A stretch of DNA of 64,000 bases, taken from NCBI RefSeq assembly GCF_017792025.1, contig NZ_CP046956.1, positions 2,108,001-2,172,000 on the forward strand, given 5' to 3'. The translations under genes and the position numbers were made by a program. The notes beneath the pieces were generated by a model that was given only the letters and a program-made list of their open reading frames with translations, did not search any database and was not told where the DNA came from. Positions 27,514 through 37,119 of the stretch are shown in pieces (the stretch's first letter is position 1; every line of letters begins with the position of its first letter). The DNA comes from Sediminibacillus dalangtanensis. GTDB taxonomy: Bacteria; Bacillota; Bacilli; Bacillales; Amphibacillaceae.

Positions 27514-28059
27514 TTACTTACTCTCCAAAAGCCGCAAATAAAGGACGGCATAGGCCGTTTTTACATCATGTATCCGCTGCTCTTTGACCAGCTGTTCCGC
27601 TTCCTCAAGACTCAATTCCAGTATATCGACAAATTCATCTTCATCTCCTGCAACTTCTTCCTCTAATAGGTGGAGATCCTTGGTAATGTAAAGGTGGATG
27701 ATTTCATCGGCAAAACCCGGTGAAGTATAAAAAGAGGTCAGAAAAGTCAATTCATTGGTGGTATAACCTGTTTCCTCTTCGAGCTCCCTTTTGGCAGTGA
27801 TTTCCGGCTTTTCACCAGGTTCCAGTTTACCGGCAGGAATTTCTACCAGTGTCTTTTCCAATGGCTTCCGGTACTGCTCGACAAAAAGGATTTTATTGTC
27901 CTTTGTCACGGGAATAATTGCGACAGCTCCTGGGTGTTTGATGATTTCACGTTTCGATGTATTTCCGTCAGGCAGTGACACTTCATCCACCTGAAGTTTG
28001 ACCACTTTTCCATTAAATATTGTTTCAGAAGCTATTGTACGTTCTTCAAATTTATCCAT
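27514..28059 (-). CDS. nudF: ADP-ribose pyrophosphatase NudF
   Basis: Hydrolyses ADP-ribose to AMP and ribose 5-phosphate. 181 residues; Nudix box GKLEPGEKPEITAKRELEEE (20 residues shown, then TGY) fits GX5EX7REUXEEXGU. ATG behind TAGGAGGAT. Starts a nudF-yqxK pair with a one-base gap. Confidence 0.95.
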   Translation of the reverse strand: MDKFEERTIASETIFNGKVVKLQVDEVSLPDGNTSKREIIKHPGAVAIIPVTKDNKILFVEQYRKPLEKTLVEIPAGKLEPGEKPEITAKRELEEETGYTTNELTFLTSFYTSPGFADEIIHLYITKDLHLLEEEVAGDEDEFVDILELSLEEAEQLVKEQRIHDVKTAYAVLYLRLLESK

Positions 28060-28419
28060 GTATATCCTCCTAGGAGCTTATTTTTTAGGCAATATTTTAA
28101 AAGATTGTTGCTTTGAAAGAACATATACTGAAATTTAAACTTTTAACAGGAGCTCTTCACATTCTTTACTCGTATGTACTTATACTTCGCTTCGGGAAGC
28201 GAAGTATTCTGCCCCAGCATGGGGACGCTCAACAAAAATCGGAGTGAGAGAAGGGCACAAAACCATTTCCTATGTCACAGGTGACTATGGGACTTTCAAG
28301 CAACCTTAACCTGAGAGCATAAATAGTTTAACATAGATGCCCTGCCTGATTCTTCTCATTTGTCATTCAGTTGTCCTATTCCTTACAATAGAAACCAAAT
28401 AGAATCAGGAGGAGATATA
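28060..28419. other. Divergent intergenic region nudF / yqkF
   Basis: 360 bases without a credible gene. It contains a perfect hairpin at 28182-28207 and must carry the two divergent promoters, which I could not place with confidence. Confidence 0.45.
28182..28207. repeat. Short hairpin related to the palindromic repeat
   Basis: ATACTTCGCTT-CGGG-AAGCGAAGTAT, a perfect 11-bp stem, followed by CCCC-AGCAT-GGGG. The CTTCGCTT core recurs in the repeat at 16843. No T run, so not a terminator. Confidence 0.5.
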
Positions 28420-29340
28420 ATGGATAAACGGCAAATCGGTAATTCTGACCTCTATGTGTCCCAGGTCGGACTCGGTTGTATGTCCCTGGGAACAGACGAG
28501 CAGAAAGCTGAATATATCATAGACGAAGCGCTTGATTCAGGGATTAATTACTTAGACACAGCCGATTTATATGACCTGGGAAAGAATGAAGAAATCGTCG
28601 GTAAAGCATTAAAAGGGAAAAGGGATCGGGTTATCCTTGCAACAAAAGTCGGAAACCACTTTAACCACCAGAATGGGGATTGGTTTTGGGATCCTTCTAA
28701 AAAGTATATTAAATCAGAAGTGAAAGAAAGTTTACGAAGGCTAGGTACCGAATATATCGATTTATATCAATTGCACGGCGGAACGATCGATGATCCCATC
28801 GATGAAACAATCGAAGCATTCGAGGAACTGAAACAGGAAGGCGTCATCCGTTATTACGGAATATCTTCCATTCGCCCTAATGTAATAAGGGAATATATTG
28901 AACGTTCTTCTATCGTAAGCGTGATGATGCAATATAGTTTATTAGATCGCAGGCCTGAAGAAAAGATACTCGACCTTCTCCATGAAAATAACATCAGCGT
29001 GCTGGCAAGAGGCCCACTGGCCAAAGGTATGCTAAGCGACCAGGCACACGAAAAAGTTGCATCGAAAGGGAAAGATGGATATCTTGATTACAGCCTTGAA
29101 GAACTCCAAGCAATTACGGAGCGCCTAAAAGCGTATAGCGGAGCTGACAGAACGAGAACAGCGTTAGCGCTTCAGTATGTCTTACAGCATCCTGCTGTGG
29201 CGGCAGCCGTATTCGGAGCTAGCAGTTCCCGTCAGCTGCAGGACAACTTGTCTATTCAGACTGCTGAGCCATTGACAGCTGAAGATGTTAACAATTTGAA
29301 ATCCATCAGTAAACCAATACATTATGCGCAACACCGCTAA
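28420..29340 (+). CDS. yqkF: Aldo/keto reductase YqkF
   Basis: NADPH-dependent oxidoreductase of the AKR superfamily, substrate unknown. 306 residues, equal to B. subtilis YqkF, starting at ATG 28420 behind AGGAGGAGATATA; the frame opens 60 bases earlier without a ribosome site. TIM-barrel catalytic residues: Asp and Tyr in YLDTADLYDLG, Lys in ATKVGNHF, His in YQLHGGT. Plus strand, divergent from nudF. Confidence 0.94.
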   Translation: MDKRQIGNSDLYVSQVGLGCMSLGTDEQKAEYIIDEALDSGINYLDTADLYDLGKNEEIVGKALKGKRDRVILATKVGNHFNHQNGDWFWDPSKKYIKSEVKESLRRLGTEYIDLYQLHGGTIDDPIDETIEAFEELKQEGVIRYYGISSIRPNVIREYIERSSIVSVMMQYSLLDRRPEEKILDLLHENNISVLARGPLAKGMLSDQAHEKVASKGKDGYLDYSLEELQAITERLKAYSGADRTRTALALQYVLQHPAVAAAVFGASSSRQLQDNLSIQTAEPLTAEDVNNLKSISKPIHYAQHR

Positions 29341-29641
29341 GCAAGGTTTGGAAAAAAGAACGTAGTGGCAAAGCAAAAACCGAACGATAAGCCACCAAAC
29401 CTTTCGGACTCGTTCGGTTTTTTTGTTCCTTTGCTGTTTCTCCCAAAGCGTGCCTAATCGAATGCTTGAAGTAGGTTTTTTACTACTTGCCACTTATTCC
29501 CAGCTCTTATTTCATCCTATTTCCTAGTTGATTTAAACAGCGTAAGAAGCAATCCACGATCGTCACGACGTTCCAGCCCGTAAGCTCTCAAGAAAAGGAA
29601 ACTGCGCAACATCTTTTATCACCGGTATAAGGACTGAAAAT
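29341..29641. other. Intergenic region yqkF / yqkE
   Basis: 301 bases between convergent genes. Beyond the terminator at 29375-29424 I see no ORF, repeat or regulatory site. Confidence 0.5.
29375..29424 (+). terminator. Terminator of yqkF
   Basis: AAAACCGAACGA / TCGTTCGGTTTT with a 22-base loop and seven T on the plus strand. It shares its stem with three other terminators in the window. Confidence 0.85.
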
Positions 29642-29869
29642 TCACTTAAATTGATGCCAATCAAGCTCACTGTCATTCAACAGTTCTTCAAAGCTTTTAT
29701 TCGCCTCTTTTCGTTGACGCTCCCTTAGTTGCCTCTGCTTTTCCTCCTCTTGTTTGGCCTTTTCTTTATTTTTCAATTGCCTTTTCTTCGAGGATAGCTG
29801 TTGTACTAAGTCTGGATTCAATCGATCCTTTAATGAGTGGATATCTTCATTCTGTCTCTTTTGGCCCAT
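29642..29869 (-). CDS. yqkE: YqkE family protein (DUF3886)
   Basis: 75 residues, very charged, one long predicted coiled-coil helix (LSSKKRQLKNKEKAKQEEEK) ending in the family tag SFEELLNDSELDWHQFK. Function unknown. Start overlaps the yqkB stop by one base. B. subtilis has the same yqkB-yqkE pair near yqkF. Confidence 0.88.
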   Translation of the reverse strand: MGQKRQNEDIHSLKDRLNPDLVQQLSSKKRQLKNKEKAKQEEEKQRQLRERQRKEANKSFEELLNDSELDWHQFK

Positions 29870-30201
29870 TAGACTGTCACATCCCTTTTAAGCTCTCCGG
29901 GGGAAATAAACCCGTTCAATATTCCTTGCGGGCTGGTTAAACGGAATGTTTGCTGGTTAAAATCCAACGTCATTTCGTTTTCAAAAAAAGTTGCCTGCTG
30001 TGGATGGATGATGACCGATAAGTGCTCGTTTTCTACTTCCAGGTCATCCGCATGTTTAACATCACGCCATCTGATCGTCGGTACCCCATTCACTCCACAG
30101 CATCCCTCTGTATCATAATAAATTTGCAGATATGCTTGTTGATCAGTCTTCATCTCTTGAAGCAATCGGTTCAGTGCAGCCTCTGTAATTGTCAAATGCA
30201 T
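29869..30201 (-). CDS. yqkB: YqkB, HesB/IscA-type iron-sulfur biosynthesis domain protein
   Basis: 110 residues of the FeS_syn_CCG family; the CCG at residues 33-35 (EGCCGVNGVP) is the expected metal-binding spot, but the C-terminal CxC of true A-type carriers is missing. The ATG follows GGAGGTGTGCGCCG. Precise role unknown. Confidence 0.88.
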   Translation of the reverse strand: MHLTITEAALNRLLQEMKTDQQAYLQIYYDTEGCCGVNGVPTIRWRDVKHADDLEVENEHLSVIIHPQQATFFENEMTLDFNQQTFRLTSPQGILNGFISPGELKRDVTV

Positions 30202-30266
30202 CGGCGCACACCTCCTTTAGTAATACAATTATAACAATCACCTCTGAACAATTCATTTCAGTCGAA

Positions 30267-31061
30267 CTATTTTTTATTAAATTGTTTCTTCAATAGTTTC
30301 TCCATCCAGACAGGTGAAATTTGATAGAGCTTGCTTCCGATTTCCATCCAACGCGGTAAATTGATTTCCCTTTTTTTCCTGAACAGACTGGACACAATTT
30401 GTTCAGCTACCGTATCCGCCTTCAGCATATACCTTTCTACCGACTTCCGATAATTCCCGGAAGGGTCGGCATGATCGAAAAAACGCGTGGCGATTGGACC
30501 AGGATTAACGGTTGTAACAAATATCCCCTGCCCTTCCACTTCCAGTCGCAGCGCGTTGGAGAATCCGACAACAGCATGCTTGCTTGCACTATATACCGAC
30601 GATTTAGGAGTTGCTAGTTTACCTGCCTGGGAGGCTATATTTACAATATGACCACTGTTATTACGCAGAAAGTGCGGCAGCATGTGATAGACGACTTTAA
30701 TCAACGCTGTCACATTGAGCTGCAGCATGTTTTCAATATCCTCCCAGCGAGCATCCTGTAAATAGTCAAAGACACCAAAACCAGCATTATTGACCAATCC
30801 GTGAATCTGTTGGTGCTGCAACCCTATTTCTTCAAACAATTCATCCAACCGACCGATTTCCGTCAAATCTGCCGGATAAAACGGAATATCTTTCCCATGG
30901 ATTCCCTTCAATTCTTCGGCCAGACGCTTTAATTTCGCTTCCGATCGCGCAATTAAAATTGGAATACCGCCTTGTTCCGCTATCTTTCTGGCAATTTCTT
31001 CACCTAAACCGCTTGAAGCTCCGGTGATGAGTATCTTTTTCCCTGCAATTCTGTCATTCAT
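30267..31061 (-). CDS. yqjQ: Short-chain dehydrogenase/reductase YqjQ
   Basis: Classical SDR of 264 residues: cofactor loop TGASSGLG, NNAG, catalytic Ser-Tyr-Lys in the SVYSASKHA motif, and a C-terminal amphipathic tail. Substrate unknown. I use ATG 31061; a GTG at 31070 overlaps the yqjP stop. Coupled to yqjP as in B. subtilis. Confidence 0.9.
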   Translation of the reverse strand: MNDRIAGKKILITGASSGLGEEIARKIAEQGGIPILIARSEAKLKRLAEELKGIHGKDIPFYPADLTEIGRLDELFEEIGLQHQQIHGLVNNAGFGVFDYLQDARWEDIENMLQLNVTALIKVVYHMLPHFLRNNSGHIVNIASQAGKLATPKSSVYSASKHAVVGFSNALRLEVEGQGIFVTTVNPGPIATRFFDHADPSGNYRKSVERYMLKADTVAEQIVSSLFRKKREINLPRWMEIGSKLYQISPVWMEKLLKKQFNKK

Positions 31062-31066
31062 TCGTA

Positions 31067-32029
31067 TCACTCGCTTCTTATTTGAAACTTGGAAATGCCG
31101 TTTACATTTATTCTTTCAATTTTATGGCAATCTTCCAAATAATCAAGCTGGCCAATCGTTTCCGACATCGTCAGCCCAAATTCTTTATTAATTTGATTAG
31201 GAAATAACTTTTCACATATCTGAAAAGCCGTTTTCCTCCCATCTTCAAGTATTTCTCTTACCCGTTCAGCCCGTTGCTCCTGTTTCTGCAACCGCTTATC
31301 AATCAAAGATGCAGCTTCCGTGAAGATCGGGCCATGTCCTGGGTAAACAGTATGTATCCCAAGCTCTTTACAATGGTTCAGAGCACTGCGATATTGCAGC
31401 AATGGTTTCGGGCGATCCATCCCCGGTTCGATCGGCGGCTCCAGTAATGGATTGGATGAAATATGGGAGAGCAAATGATCCCCCCCAATAAAAGCCCTTG
31501 ATTCTTCCTGATAGAAGGATAAATGGCTTTGCGCATGACCTGGTGTTTCGACCACTCGGTACTCCTCATGACCAGGAAGCCGATCTCCTTCGACGAGATA
31601 ATCAGAAAGTTCCCCTTTTCCTGCGAAACGAAGAGGTGCCCGAAGCGTTTTTAAAAACGCTTGATAGGACTCCGGGACTCCCGATTTTATGTATAAATCA
31701 TGAAAGAACTGTTCATACCGTTGGAAATACGCTTCCTCACGCTTAAGCCAAACATCATTCAATGCATGCCCATATATGGCTTTTAATCTGGGGAATTCTT
31801 CCGTAAATCCTATATGATCCGGGTGGTGGTGTGTCAAAACAAGCTGTTCGATATCCTTCGGGCTATAACCTAACTTTTCCAGACCGTTCACTAAAGCTTC
31901 CCAAGCCTGTTTTGTCTTGGTTCCGGCGTCGATTAACGTCAACGTGTCCCCTTTGATCAAGTAAACATGAACGTCCCCGACAGCAAAAGGAGTCGGAACA
32001 GTTATCTGATAGATATTCGATTCAGACAT
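31067..32029 (-). CDS. yqjP: Metallo-beta-lactamase-fold hydrolase YqjP
   Basis: 320 residues, start ATG 32029 behind GGAGGCG. MBL core THHHPDHIGF with further ligands in VVETPGHAQSH and GGDHLL, plus a C-terminal winged-helix-like region (TAFQICEKLFP). Member of the glyoxalase-II-like hydrolases; substrate not known. Confidence 0.9.
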   Translation of the reverse strand: MSESNIYQITVPTPFAVGDVHVYLIKGDTLTLIDAGTKTKQAWEALVNGLEKLGYSPKDIEQLVLTHHHPDHIGFTEEFPRLKAIYGHALNDVWLKREEAYFQRYEQFFHDLYIKSGVPESYQAFLKTLRAPLRFAGKGELSDYLVEGDRLPGHEEYRVVETPGHAQSHLSFYQEESRAFIGGDHLLSHISSNPLLEPPIEPGMDRPKPLLQYRSALNHCKELGIHTVYPGHGPIFTEAASLIDKRLQKQEQRAERVREILEDGRKTAFQICEKLFPNQINKEFGLTMSETIGQLDYLEDCHKIERINVNGISKFQIRSE

Positions 32030-32125
32030 ATACAACGCCTCCAAAAATGAATGACTGTTCATTTTTTATAATCATTGTACGCTTTTTTTCTTGGAAAGTC
32101 ACCCTTTTTGCAAAATAACGAAAGG

Positions 32126-32175
32126 AAAAACCGAACGAGTTTGAATAGGTGGATTCGGATCATCGTTCGGTTTTA
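32126..32175 (-). terminator. Terminator of yqjN
   Basis: AAAACCGAACGA / TCGTTCGGTTTT around a 22-base loop; five T follow on the minus strand, ~17 bases after the yqjN stop. Confidence 0.8.
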
Positions 32176-32191
32176 AGTTGATCTCAGTCCC

Positions 32192-33820
32192 TTACTTTTT
32201 GCTTCCTAGCAGTGACTCGATCGTAAATTTTACAATTTCAGGCAAGAAACCGAAGCTGTAAGTCAGTTCTAAGCGTTCTGTCCACTGATGCGGGTCTTTA
32301 CCCAGCGGACCAACATTCAGTATTGGCATCGTAATCTGCTCCATTACATCCTCCGGCAGTTCAAATCCTTTATTTTGTAAAGGCATATTTCCCGTCAGTG
32401 GAGACAAGCTGCTGTCTGAAGCTACCGGGCCGATATAGCTTAAATCAGACAAGCCTGGAAAGTACTCAACTGTTTGTAGTGGAATACCATAACGATGGCT
32501 GACATAATCCCTAACCAGTTCCGCTGTTTTGGCTATGTATTCATCATGATGAGAGGTAACGGCTGGATAAAAAGGAGGACTGTAAAATAAGACGATCATC
32601 GGCGCATATTCTTTACATAGGGCGGCCAGTTCCTGTACCAACAATGTCGAAAAATCTCTATCACCTGTATCCCTTTTTTTAATCAGTAAATTTTGCCGCC
32701 GTTCCACTTCTTCTCTGCCGAACTGAGAAACAGCAAGCCGATAAAGCTCCTCATAGTGAAACACATTGACATGAAACTCGGGCTTGATAAAATCGGCAGC
32801 CATACGAGCGTATTTATCCACTTTTTCATCGTAATGGCGTTCGATGGCAGTAGCCGCATTCCGGGCGGCACGGAACAATTTCTCATTTATCATTTCTATC
32901 GATTGCTTTAAATAATGCACATTATACATTGAAACAGCTGAAACAGGCGTCTGTACGGAATATTCTTCCTTTAAATCGCGTTGCATCAGACTGACCGGAG
33001 GGGGTGTAACTTCCTCCCCCACTTTTTCAACAAAAGATTCATTCAACTCCAGCTCTTCTGATAAGAAACTGATCATCAAATTGGCGTTCAATCCGGCAAA
33101 CGGTTCGCCGACGTGTGTTTCTTTTCCATAACATAAAAACCCAGGAAGCACCTTGCCAATCGAACCGGTGTACATGTAATGGTTTTTATCACCTGGATAC
33201 TTGCTGAACATCGGCTCTCCGTTCAAACATGCCCGGTAACGAAGTCCGTGTTCATCTCTCAACCTTTTCAAAACCGGCAAGGCAGTGATCATTCCGAGTG
33301 AATTCACTTCCTCATCCGGAACCGTGAGCAAAAGAATATTTCCGTCAAATTCACCTGAAATGGCTTTTTCCACCATAGACAAATGCACCGCCAAACCAGA
33401 TTTCATGTCCATCGTTCCCCTGCCGAAAATCCACTCTCCATCCGCATCAAGATCCTGCTGAACAAGCTCTGGGAGGTCTGCTTTACGTTTATTCAACTCC
33501 GCTGTCAATTCCTGAGGATGAAAAGCGAGATTTTTTAAAGACCCATAATCCTCTATTCCGACGACATCAAAATGACTGAGCAGGATAACTGTTTCAGCTT
33601 CTTTCCGCTGTTTGACCAATGCAGTCAATAACTGCCGTCCATCTTTCAATGGATGCAGGCTCACTAAATCGGGATTGCTTTTAAAGTATTCTTTCTGCCG
33701 CAGGGTGTATAACAAATACTCAGCCAAAGCCAGCTCGTCTTCACTGCCACTGATACTCGGATATCTGACCAATGAATAGAGTAAGTCTGTTAATTGCTCC
33801 TTCGTCTGCCATTCTTGCAT
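32192..33820 (-). CDS. yqjN: M20-family metallopeptidase YqjN (RocB-like)
   Basis: 542 residues from ATG 33820 (GGGGAGG upstream); B. subtilis YqjN has 547. Zinc-hydrolase motifs LLSHFDVVG, GRGTMDMKSG and VPDEEVNS place it in the M20/RocB group linked to amino-acid degradation. Conserved dimerisation insert in the middle. The substrate is unknown. Divergent from yqiK. Confidence 0.88.
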   Translation of the reverse strand: MQEWQTKEQLTDLLYSLVRYPSISGSEDELALAEYLLYTLRQKEYFKSNPDLVSLHPLKDGRQLLTALVKQRKEAETVILLSHFDVVGIEDYGSLKNLAFHPQELTAELNKRKADLPELVQQDLDADGEWIFGRGTMDMKSGLAVHLSMVEKAISGEFDGNILLLTVPDEEVNSLGMITALPVLKRLRDEHGLRYRACLNGEPMFSKYPGDKNHYMYTGSIGKVLPGFLCYGKETHVGEPFAGLNANLMISFLSEELELNESFVEKVGEEVTPPPVSLMQRDLKEEYSVQTPVSAVSMYNVHYLKQSIEMINEKLFRAARNAATAIERHYDEKVDKYARMAADFIKPEFHVNVFHYEELYRLAVSQFGREEVERRQNLLIKKRDTGDRDFSTLLVQELAALCKEYAPMIVLFYSPPFYPAVTSHHDEYIAKTAELVRDYVSHRYGIPLQTVEYFPGLSDLSYIGPVASDSSLSPLTGNMPLQNKGFELPEDVMEQITMPILNVGPLGKDPHQWTERLELTYSFGFLPEIVKFTIESLLGSKK

Positions 33821-33903
33821 ACGGTTGATTCCTCCCCTTTTCATTGACTTTTCAACAGAAATAACACACAATTTAACCATACTTACAGGATGAGGTGAAA
33901 CGT

Positions 33904-34653
33904 GTGAAAACGCTAGTGTATGCCCACCGAGGCGCTAGTAAACTGGCTCCGGAGAACACCATGCCTGCTTTTCAGCTTGCCTATGAAATGGGAGCGGAAG
34001 GCATTGAGACAGATGTCCAGCTATCCAGGGACGGCATCCCAGTTCTCATTCATGATGAGTCGGTGAGAAGGACGACTAACGCCGTCGGCTTTGTCCAAGA
34101 TTATACATTTGAACAGCTGCAAAAGCTAGATGCTGGCTCGTGGTTATCAGAAAAATTCGAAAACACCCCGATCATTTCTCTGGAAGAATTCCTTATCTGG
34201 GCACAGTCAAAGCAGCTTCAATTAAATATCGAATTAAAGAACAACGTGATTGACTATGAAAATATGGAAAAAAAAGTTTACGACTTGTTATGTAAATATA
34301 AAGTCGTAAATCGCACGACGATATCCAGCTTTAATCCCGTCAGCATCGAGCGATTCAAGCAAATCGATAGAAAAATCGCTACCGCTCTGTTAACATCACA
34401 GAGAATAAACGGATTGGTCGATTATACGGCAGGACTTGGAGCGAAAGCATTACATATTAAATACCGCTTGCTGAACAGTAAGGTTGTCGCACAGTGCCGG
34501 GAGATGGATATGAAACTCCGCATTTATACGATTAACCGTGCTGGAGCAATGAAAAAATGTTATCAACTACAAGTTGACGCTATTTTTACCGATGTCCCCG
34601 ACAAAGCGATCGAACAGCGCAAGTTATTCGAGCAAATGGAGCAACAGGATTAA
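33904..34653 (+). CDS. yqiK: Glycerophosphodiester phosphodiesterase YqiK
   Basis: Cytoplasmic GDPD, expected to split glycerophosphodiesters into glycerol 3-phosphate and an alcohol. 249 residues from GTG 33904, six bases after GAGGTG; a GTG at 33895 is possible. Catalytic parts HRGASKLAPENT, GIETDVQLSRDG and IHDESVRRTT are intact. No signal peptide. Another GDPD in the window (52.6-53.5 kb) is a pseudogene. Confidence 0.93.
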   Translation: MKTLVYAHRGASKLAPENTMPAFQLAYEMGAEGIETDVQLSRDGIPVLIHDESVRRTTNAVGFVQDYTFEQLQKLDAGSWLSEKFENTPIISLEEFLIWAQSKQLQLNIELKNNVIDYENMEKKVYDLLCKYKVVNRTTISSFNPVSIERFKQIDRKIATALLTSQRINGLVDYTAGLGAKALHIKYRLLNSKVVAQCREMDMKLRIYTINRAGAMKKCYQLQVDAIFTDVPDKAIEQRKLFEQMEQQD

Positions 34654-34674
34654 AAACTAGCGGGAGGTTCTAAT

Positions 34675-35694
34675 ATGTCCAACAAACTTTTCTCCCCTAT
34701 TACATTTGGGGATGTCACCTTAAAAAATAGAATTGTCATGTCACCGATGTGTATGTATTCTTGTGATCCGGAAGATGGAACCGTTCAACCTTTCCATGTC
34801 GCCCACTATGAATCTCGGGCTGCCGGTCAGACAGGCCTGGTAATGGTTGAAGCTACTGCTGTCCAACAAGCTGGAAGAATTTCAGCGAAAGACTTAGGTA
34901 TTTGGGATGACAAACATATTGAAGGCTTGAAAAAAGTCAGTGACAGAGTTCATGCGCATGGTGCAAAAAGCAGCATCCAGCTGGCTCATGCCGGAAGAAA
35001 AGCGGAAGATGAAGAAAAAAATTATAGTGCGAGTGCACTTGCATTCAATAAAGACTATCAAACCCCGGTTGAAATGAGCACGGAGGATATTGCCGATACG
35101 GTTGAAGCATTTAAACAAGGAGCACGAAGAGCAAAGCGTGCCGGTTTCGATATCATTGAGATTCATGCTGCTCACGGTTACTTAATCAATCAGTATTTGT
35201 CCCCTCTTACCAATCAACGGAACGATCAGTATGGCGGAAGCAAAGAAAACCGATACCGGATTCTCTCTGAAATCATTGAAGCAGTGAAAACGGTATGGAA
35301 TGGCCCTGTCTTTGTTCGAATTTCAGCCAATGAATATACAGAAGGCGGCAACTCCATGGAAGACTTTGTTTATTTTGCCGGACAAATGAAGCAGCAAGGA
35401 ATCGATTTGATTGACTGCAGTTCAGGCGGAGTCGTACCAGCCAAGATTACTGCATATCCTGGCTACCAAGTACCAGGCGCCGATATGATCAAGCATGAGG
35501 CGGATATTTCCACAGGTGCTGTCGGATTGATTACGACGGGTATCCAGGCAGAAGAAATTCTGCAGAATGATCGCGCAGATTTAATCTTTCTTGCCCGGGC
35601 ATTATTAAGGAATCCATACTGGCCTAAGGCGGCTGCGGATGAGTTAGGCCATACGATTGAGGCACCAAAACAATATCAACGCGGCTGGAGGTGA
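34675..35694 (+). CDS. namA: NADPH dehydrogenase NamA (old yellow enzyme)
   Basis: FMN flavoprotein that reduces activated C=C bonds and nitro compounds. 339 residues. C26 and Y28 (SPMCMYSC) match the redox-tuning and active-site residues of B. subtilis YqjM, and the substrate-binding histidine pair is in [13 protein letters not shown] behind GGGAGG. Followed by rnz with a 15-bp gap. Confidence 0.96.
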   Translation: MSNKLFSPITFGDVTLKNRIVMSPMCMYSCDPEDGTVQPFHVAHYESRAAGQTGLVMVEATAVQQAGRISAKDLGIWDDKHIEGLKKVSDRVHAHGAKSSIQLAHAGRKAEDEEKNYSASALAFNKDYQTPVEMSTEDIADTVEAFKQGARRAKRAGFDIIEIHAAHGYLINQYLSPLTNQRNDQYGGSKENRYRILSEIIEAVKTVWNGPVFVRISANEYTEGGNSMEDFVYFAGQMKQQGIDLIDCSSGGVVPAKITAYPGYQVPGADMIKHEADISTGAVGLITTGIQAEEILQNDRADLIFLARALLRNPYWPKAAADELGHTIEAPKQYQRGWR

Positions 35695-35709
35695 GTTGGG
35701 AGGGATATC

Positions 35710-36633
35710 ATGGATGTAGTATTTTTAGGAACAGGAGCAGGCTTGCCTTCAAAGGAAAGAAACGTATCGTCCATTGCACTGCGCATGCTGCAGGAAAACC
35801 AAAGCATCTGGCTTTTTGATTGCGGTGAAGCAACACAGCATCAAATTCTGCACACGTCGATTAAACCCAGAAAAATAGATAAAATATTTATTACGCATTT
35901 ACATGGAGATCACATCTATGGGTTGCCCGGCATGTTAAGCAGCAGGTCCTTTCAAAGCGGCGAAACACCTGTGACCATATACGGGCCAAGAGGTCTTAAG
36001 GAATTCGTCGAAACAAGCTTGCGGGTGAGCGGTACAGTTCTTACGTATCCGTTATTTATAGAAGAAGTCAGCGAAGGGCTGCTGTTTGAAAATGAGCAGT
36101 TCGAAGTCATGGCCAAAAAGCTGTCACACGGTATCGAGAGTTTTGGTTACCGTATAACAGAAAAATCCCGTACAGGGGAACTCCAGCCGGAAAAACTCAA
36201 AGCTGCAGGCATCGAGCCTGGTCCTATATATCAACAAATCAAGGAAAAAGAACATGTTACCCTGGCTGACGGCAGAACGATTTCACGAAGCGATTATACT
36301 GGACCTGTCAAACCTGGTCGTGTGATTACCATACTCGGCGATACGAGATATTTTCCGAATTTGAAGAATTTCGCAAAAGGATCTGATTTATTAATTCATG
36401 AAGCAACTTTTAAAGGGGACGATGAAGCGTTGGCGTTTGATTATTTTCATTCGACAAGCAGGCAGGCTGCCCGGATTGCGAAAGCTGCTTCGGTTAACAA
36501 GCTCGTCCTCACCCACATTTCTTCTCGTTACCAAGGAGAAATGCAAGAGCAGCTGCTAGCCGAAGCTCAAGAGATATTTCCCAACACAGCTCTGGCACAG
36601 GACTTTCATCAAGAAGAAATACCACAAAAATAA
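35710..36633 (+). CDS. rnz: Ribonuclease Z
   Basis: Matures the 3' ends of tRNAs lacking encoded CCA. 307 residues; zinc motif HLHGDHIYG, further ligands in [13 protein letters not shown] and VLTHISSRY, and the flexible arm between 150 and 205. ATG behind GGGAGGGATATC. Order namA-rnz is shared with B. subtilis. Confidence 0.96.
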   Translation: MDVVFLGTGAGLPSKERNVSSIALRMLQENQSIWLFDCGEATQHQILHTSIKPRKIDKIFITHLHGDHIYGLPGMLSSRSFQSGETPVTIYGPRGLKEFVETSLRVSGTVLTYPLFIEEVSEGLLFENEQFEVMAKKLSHGIESFGYRITEKSRTGELQPEKLKAAGIEPGPIYQQIKEKEHVTLADGRTISRSDYTGPVKPGRVITILGDTRYFPNLKNFAKGSDLLIHEATFKGDDEALAFDYFHSTSRQAARIAKAASVNKLVLTHISSRYQGEMQEQLLAEAQEIFPNTALAQDFHQEEIPQK

Positions 36634-36688
36634 AAAGCACGTCAGGGACCGCAAATAACAAGGAATGCGGGCCCTGACGTGCTTTTTT
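36631..36688 (+). terminator. Terminator of the yqiK-namA-rnz run
   Basis: AAAAAGCACGTCAGGG and CCCTGACGTGCTTTTTT form a >=15-bp stem, extended by CCGC/GCGG, with a long T run. It begins at the rnz stop. Confidence 0.92.
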
Positions 36689-36768
36689 CTATAGTTACTG
36701 TACGTGTTTCCCCCTGACACTTTCCCTTTCGTTATTTAGTCAGAACATTTTCCTTGAGGATAAAAAGT

Positions 36769-36793
36769 GTTTCGCTCCCCTACATTTGGGTAT
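36769..36793 (+). promoter_or_regulatory. Predicted sigma-B promoter
   Basis: GTTTCG (36769-36774), 13 bases, GGGTAT (36788-36793): the sigma-B pattern GTTTAA-N12/15-GGGTAT with a perfect -10. The start would be ~60 bases before a 45-codon ORF. Confidence 0.6.
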
Positions 36794-36858
36794 ATAAAGG
36801 AGTGAAATAACGATTTGATTACTAAAGATAAACATCTATTGAGAGAGGAAGAAGATAA

Positions 36859-36996
36859 ATGTGTCAACACTTCAAAGAACATATTCATCTAAATGGAGCG
36901 AAAGAAAAACAGTCATATAGTACTACCTGCCAGGAGTGTTTTCGGGAAATTCTAAAAAACCCGGACATCTTGAAGTACATCAATCAAACCAATTAA
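36859..36996 (+). CDS. 45-residue Cys/His-rich protein
   Basis: MCQHFKEHIHLNG, then CQECFREILKN and a short helix. C2, H4 and the pair C28-x2-C31 look like a one-zinc site. The ATG follows GAGAGAGGAAGAAG, a sigma-B-type promoter lies upstream and a terminator downstream, so it is a complete single-gene unit. I do not recognise a family; general-stress expression is an inference from the promoter. Confidence 0.65.
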   Translation: MCQHFKEHIHLNGAKEKQSYSTTCQECFREILKNPDILKYINQTN

Positions 36997-37018
36997 CTTA
37001 ACGAATAGATAGCAAGAT

Positions 37019-37057
37019 AACTTGTAGAGAGACTGAAGGTTTTTCTACAAGTTTCTT
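37019..37057 (+). terminator. Terminator of the 45-residue gene
   Basis: AACTTGTAGA / TCTACAAGTT, a perfect 10-bp stem followed by TCTTCC. Confidence 0.65.
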
Positions 37058-37119
37058 CCGCAATAAATTATCGTGACCGCTCTTTATTATGAGTTTGCTA
37101 CCCCTGGCAACGCTCTTCC

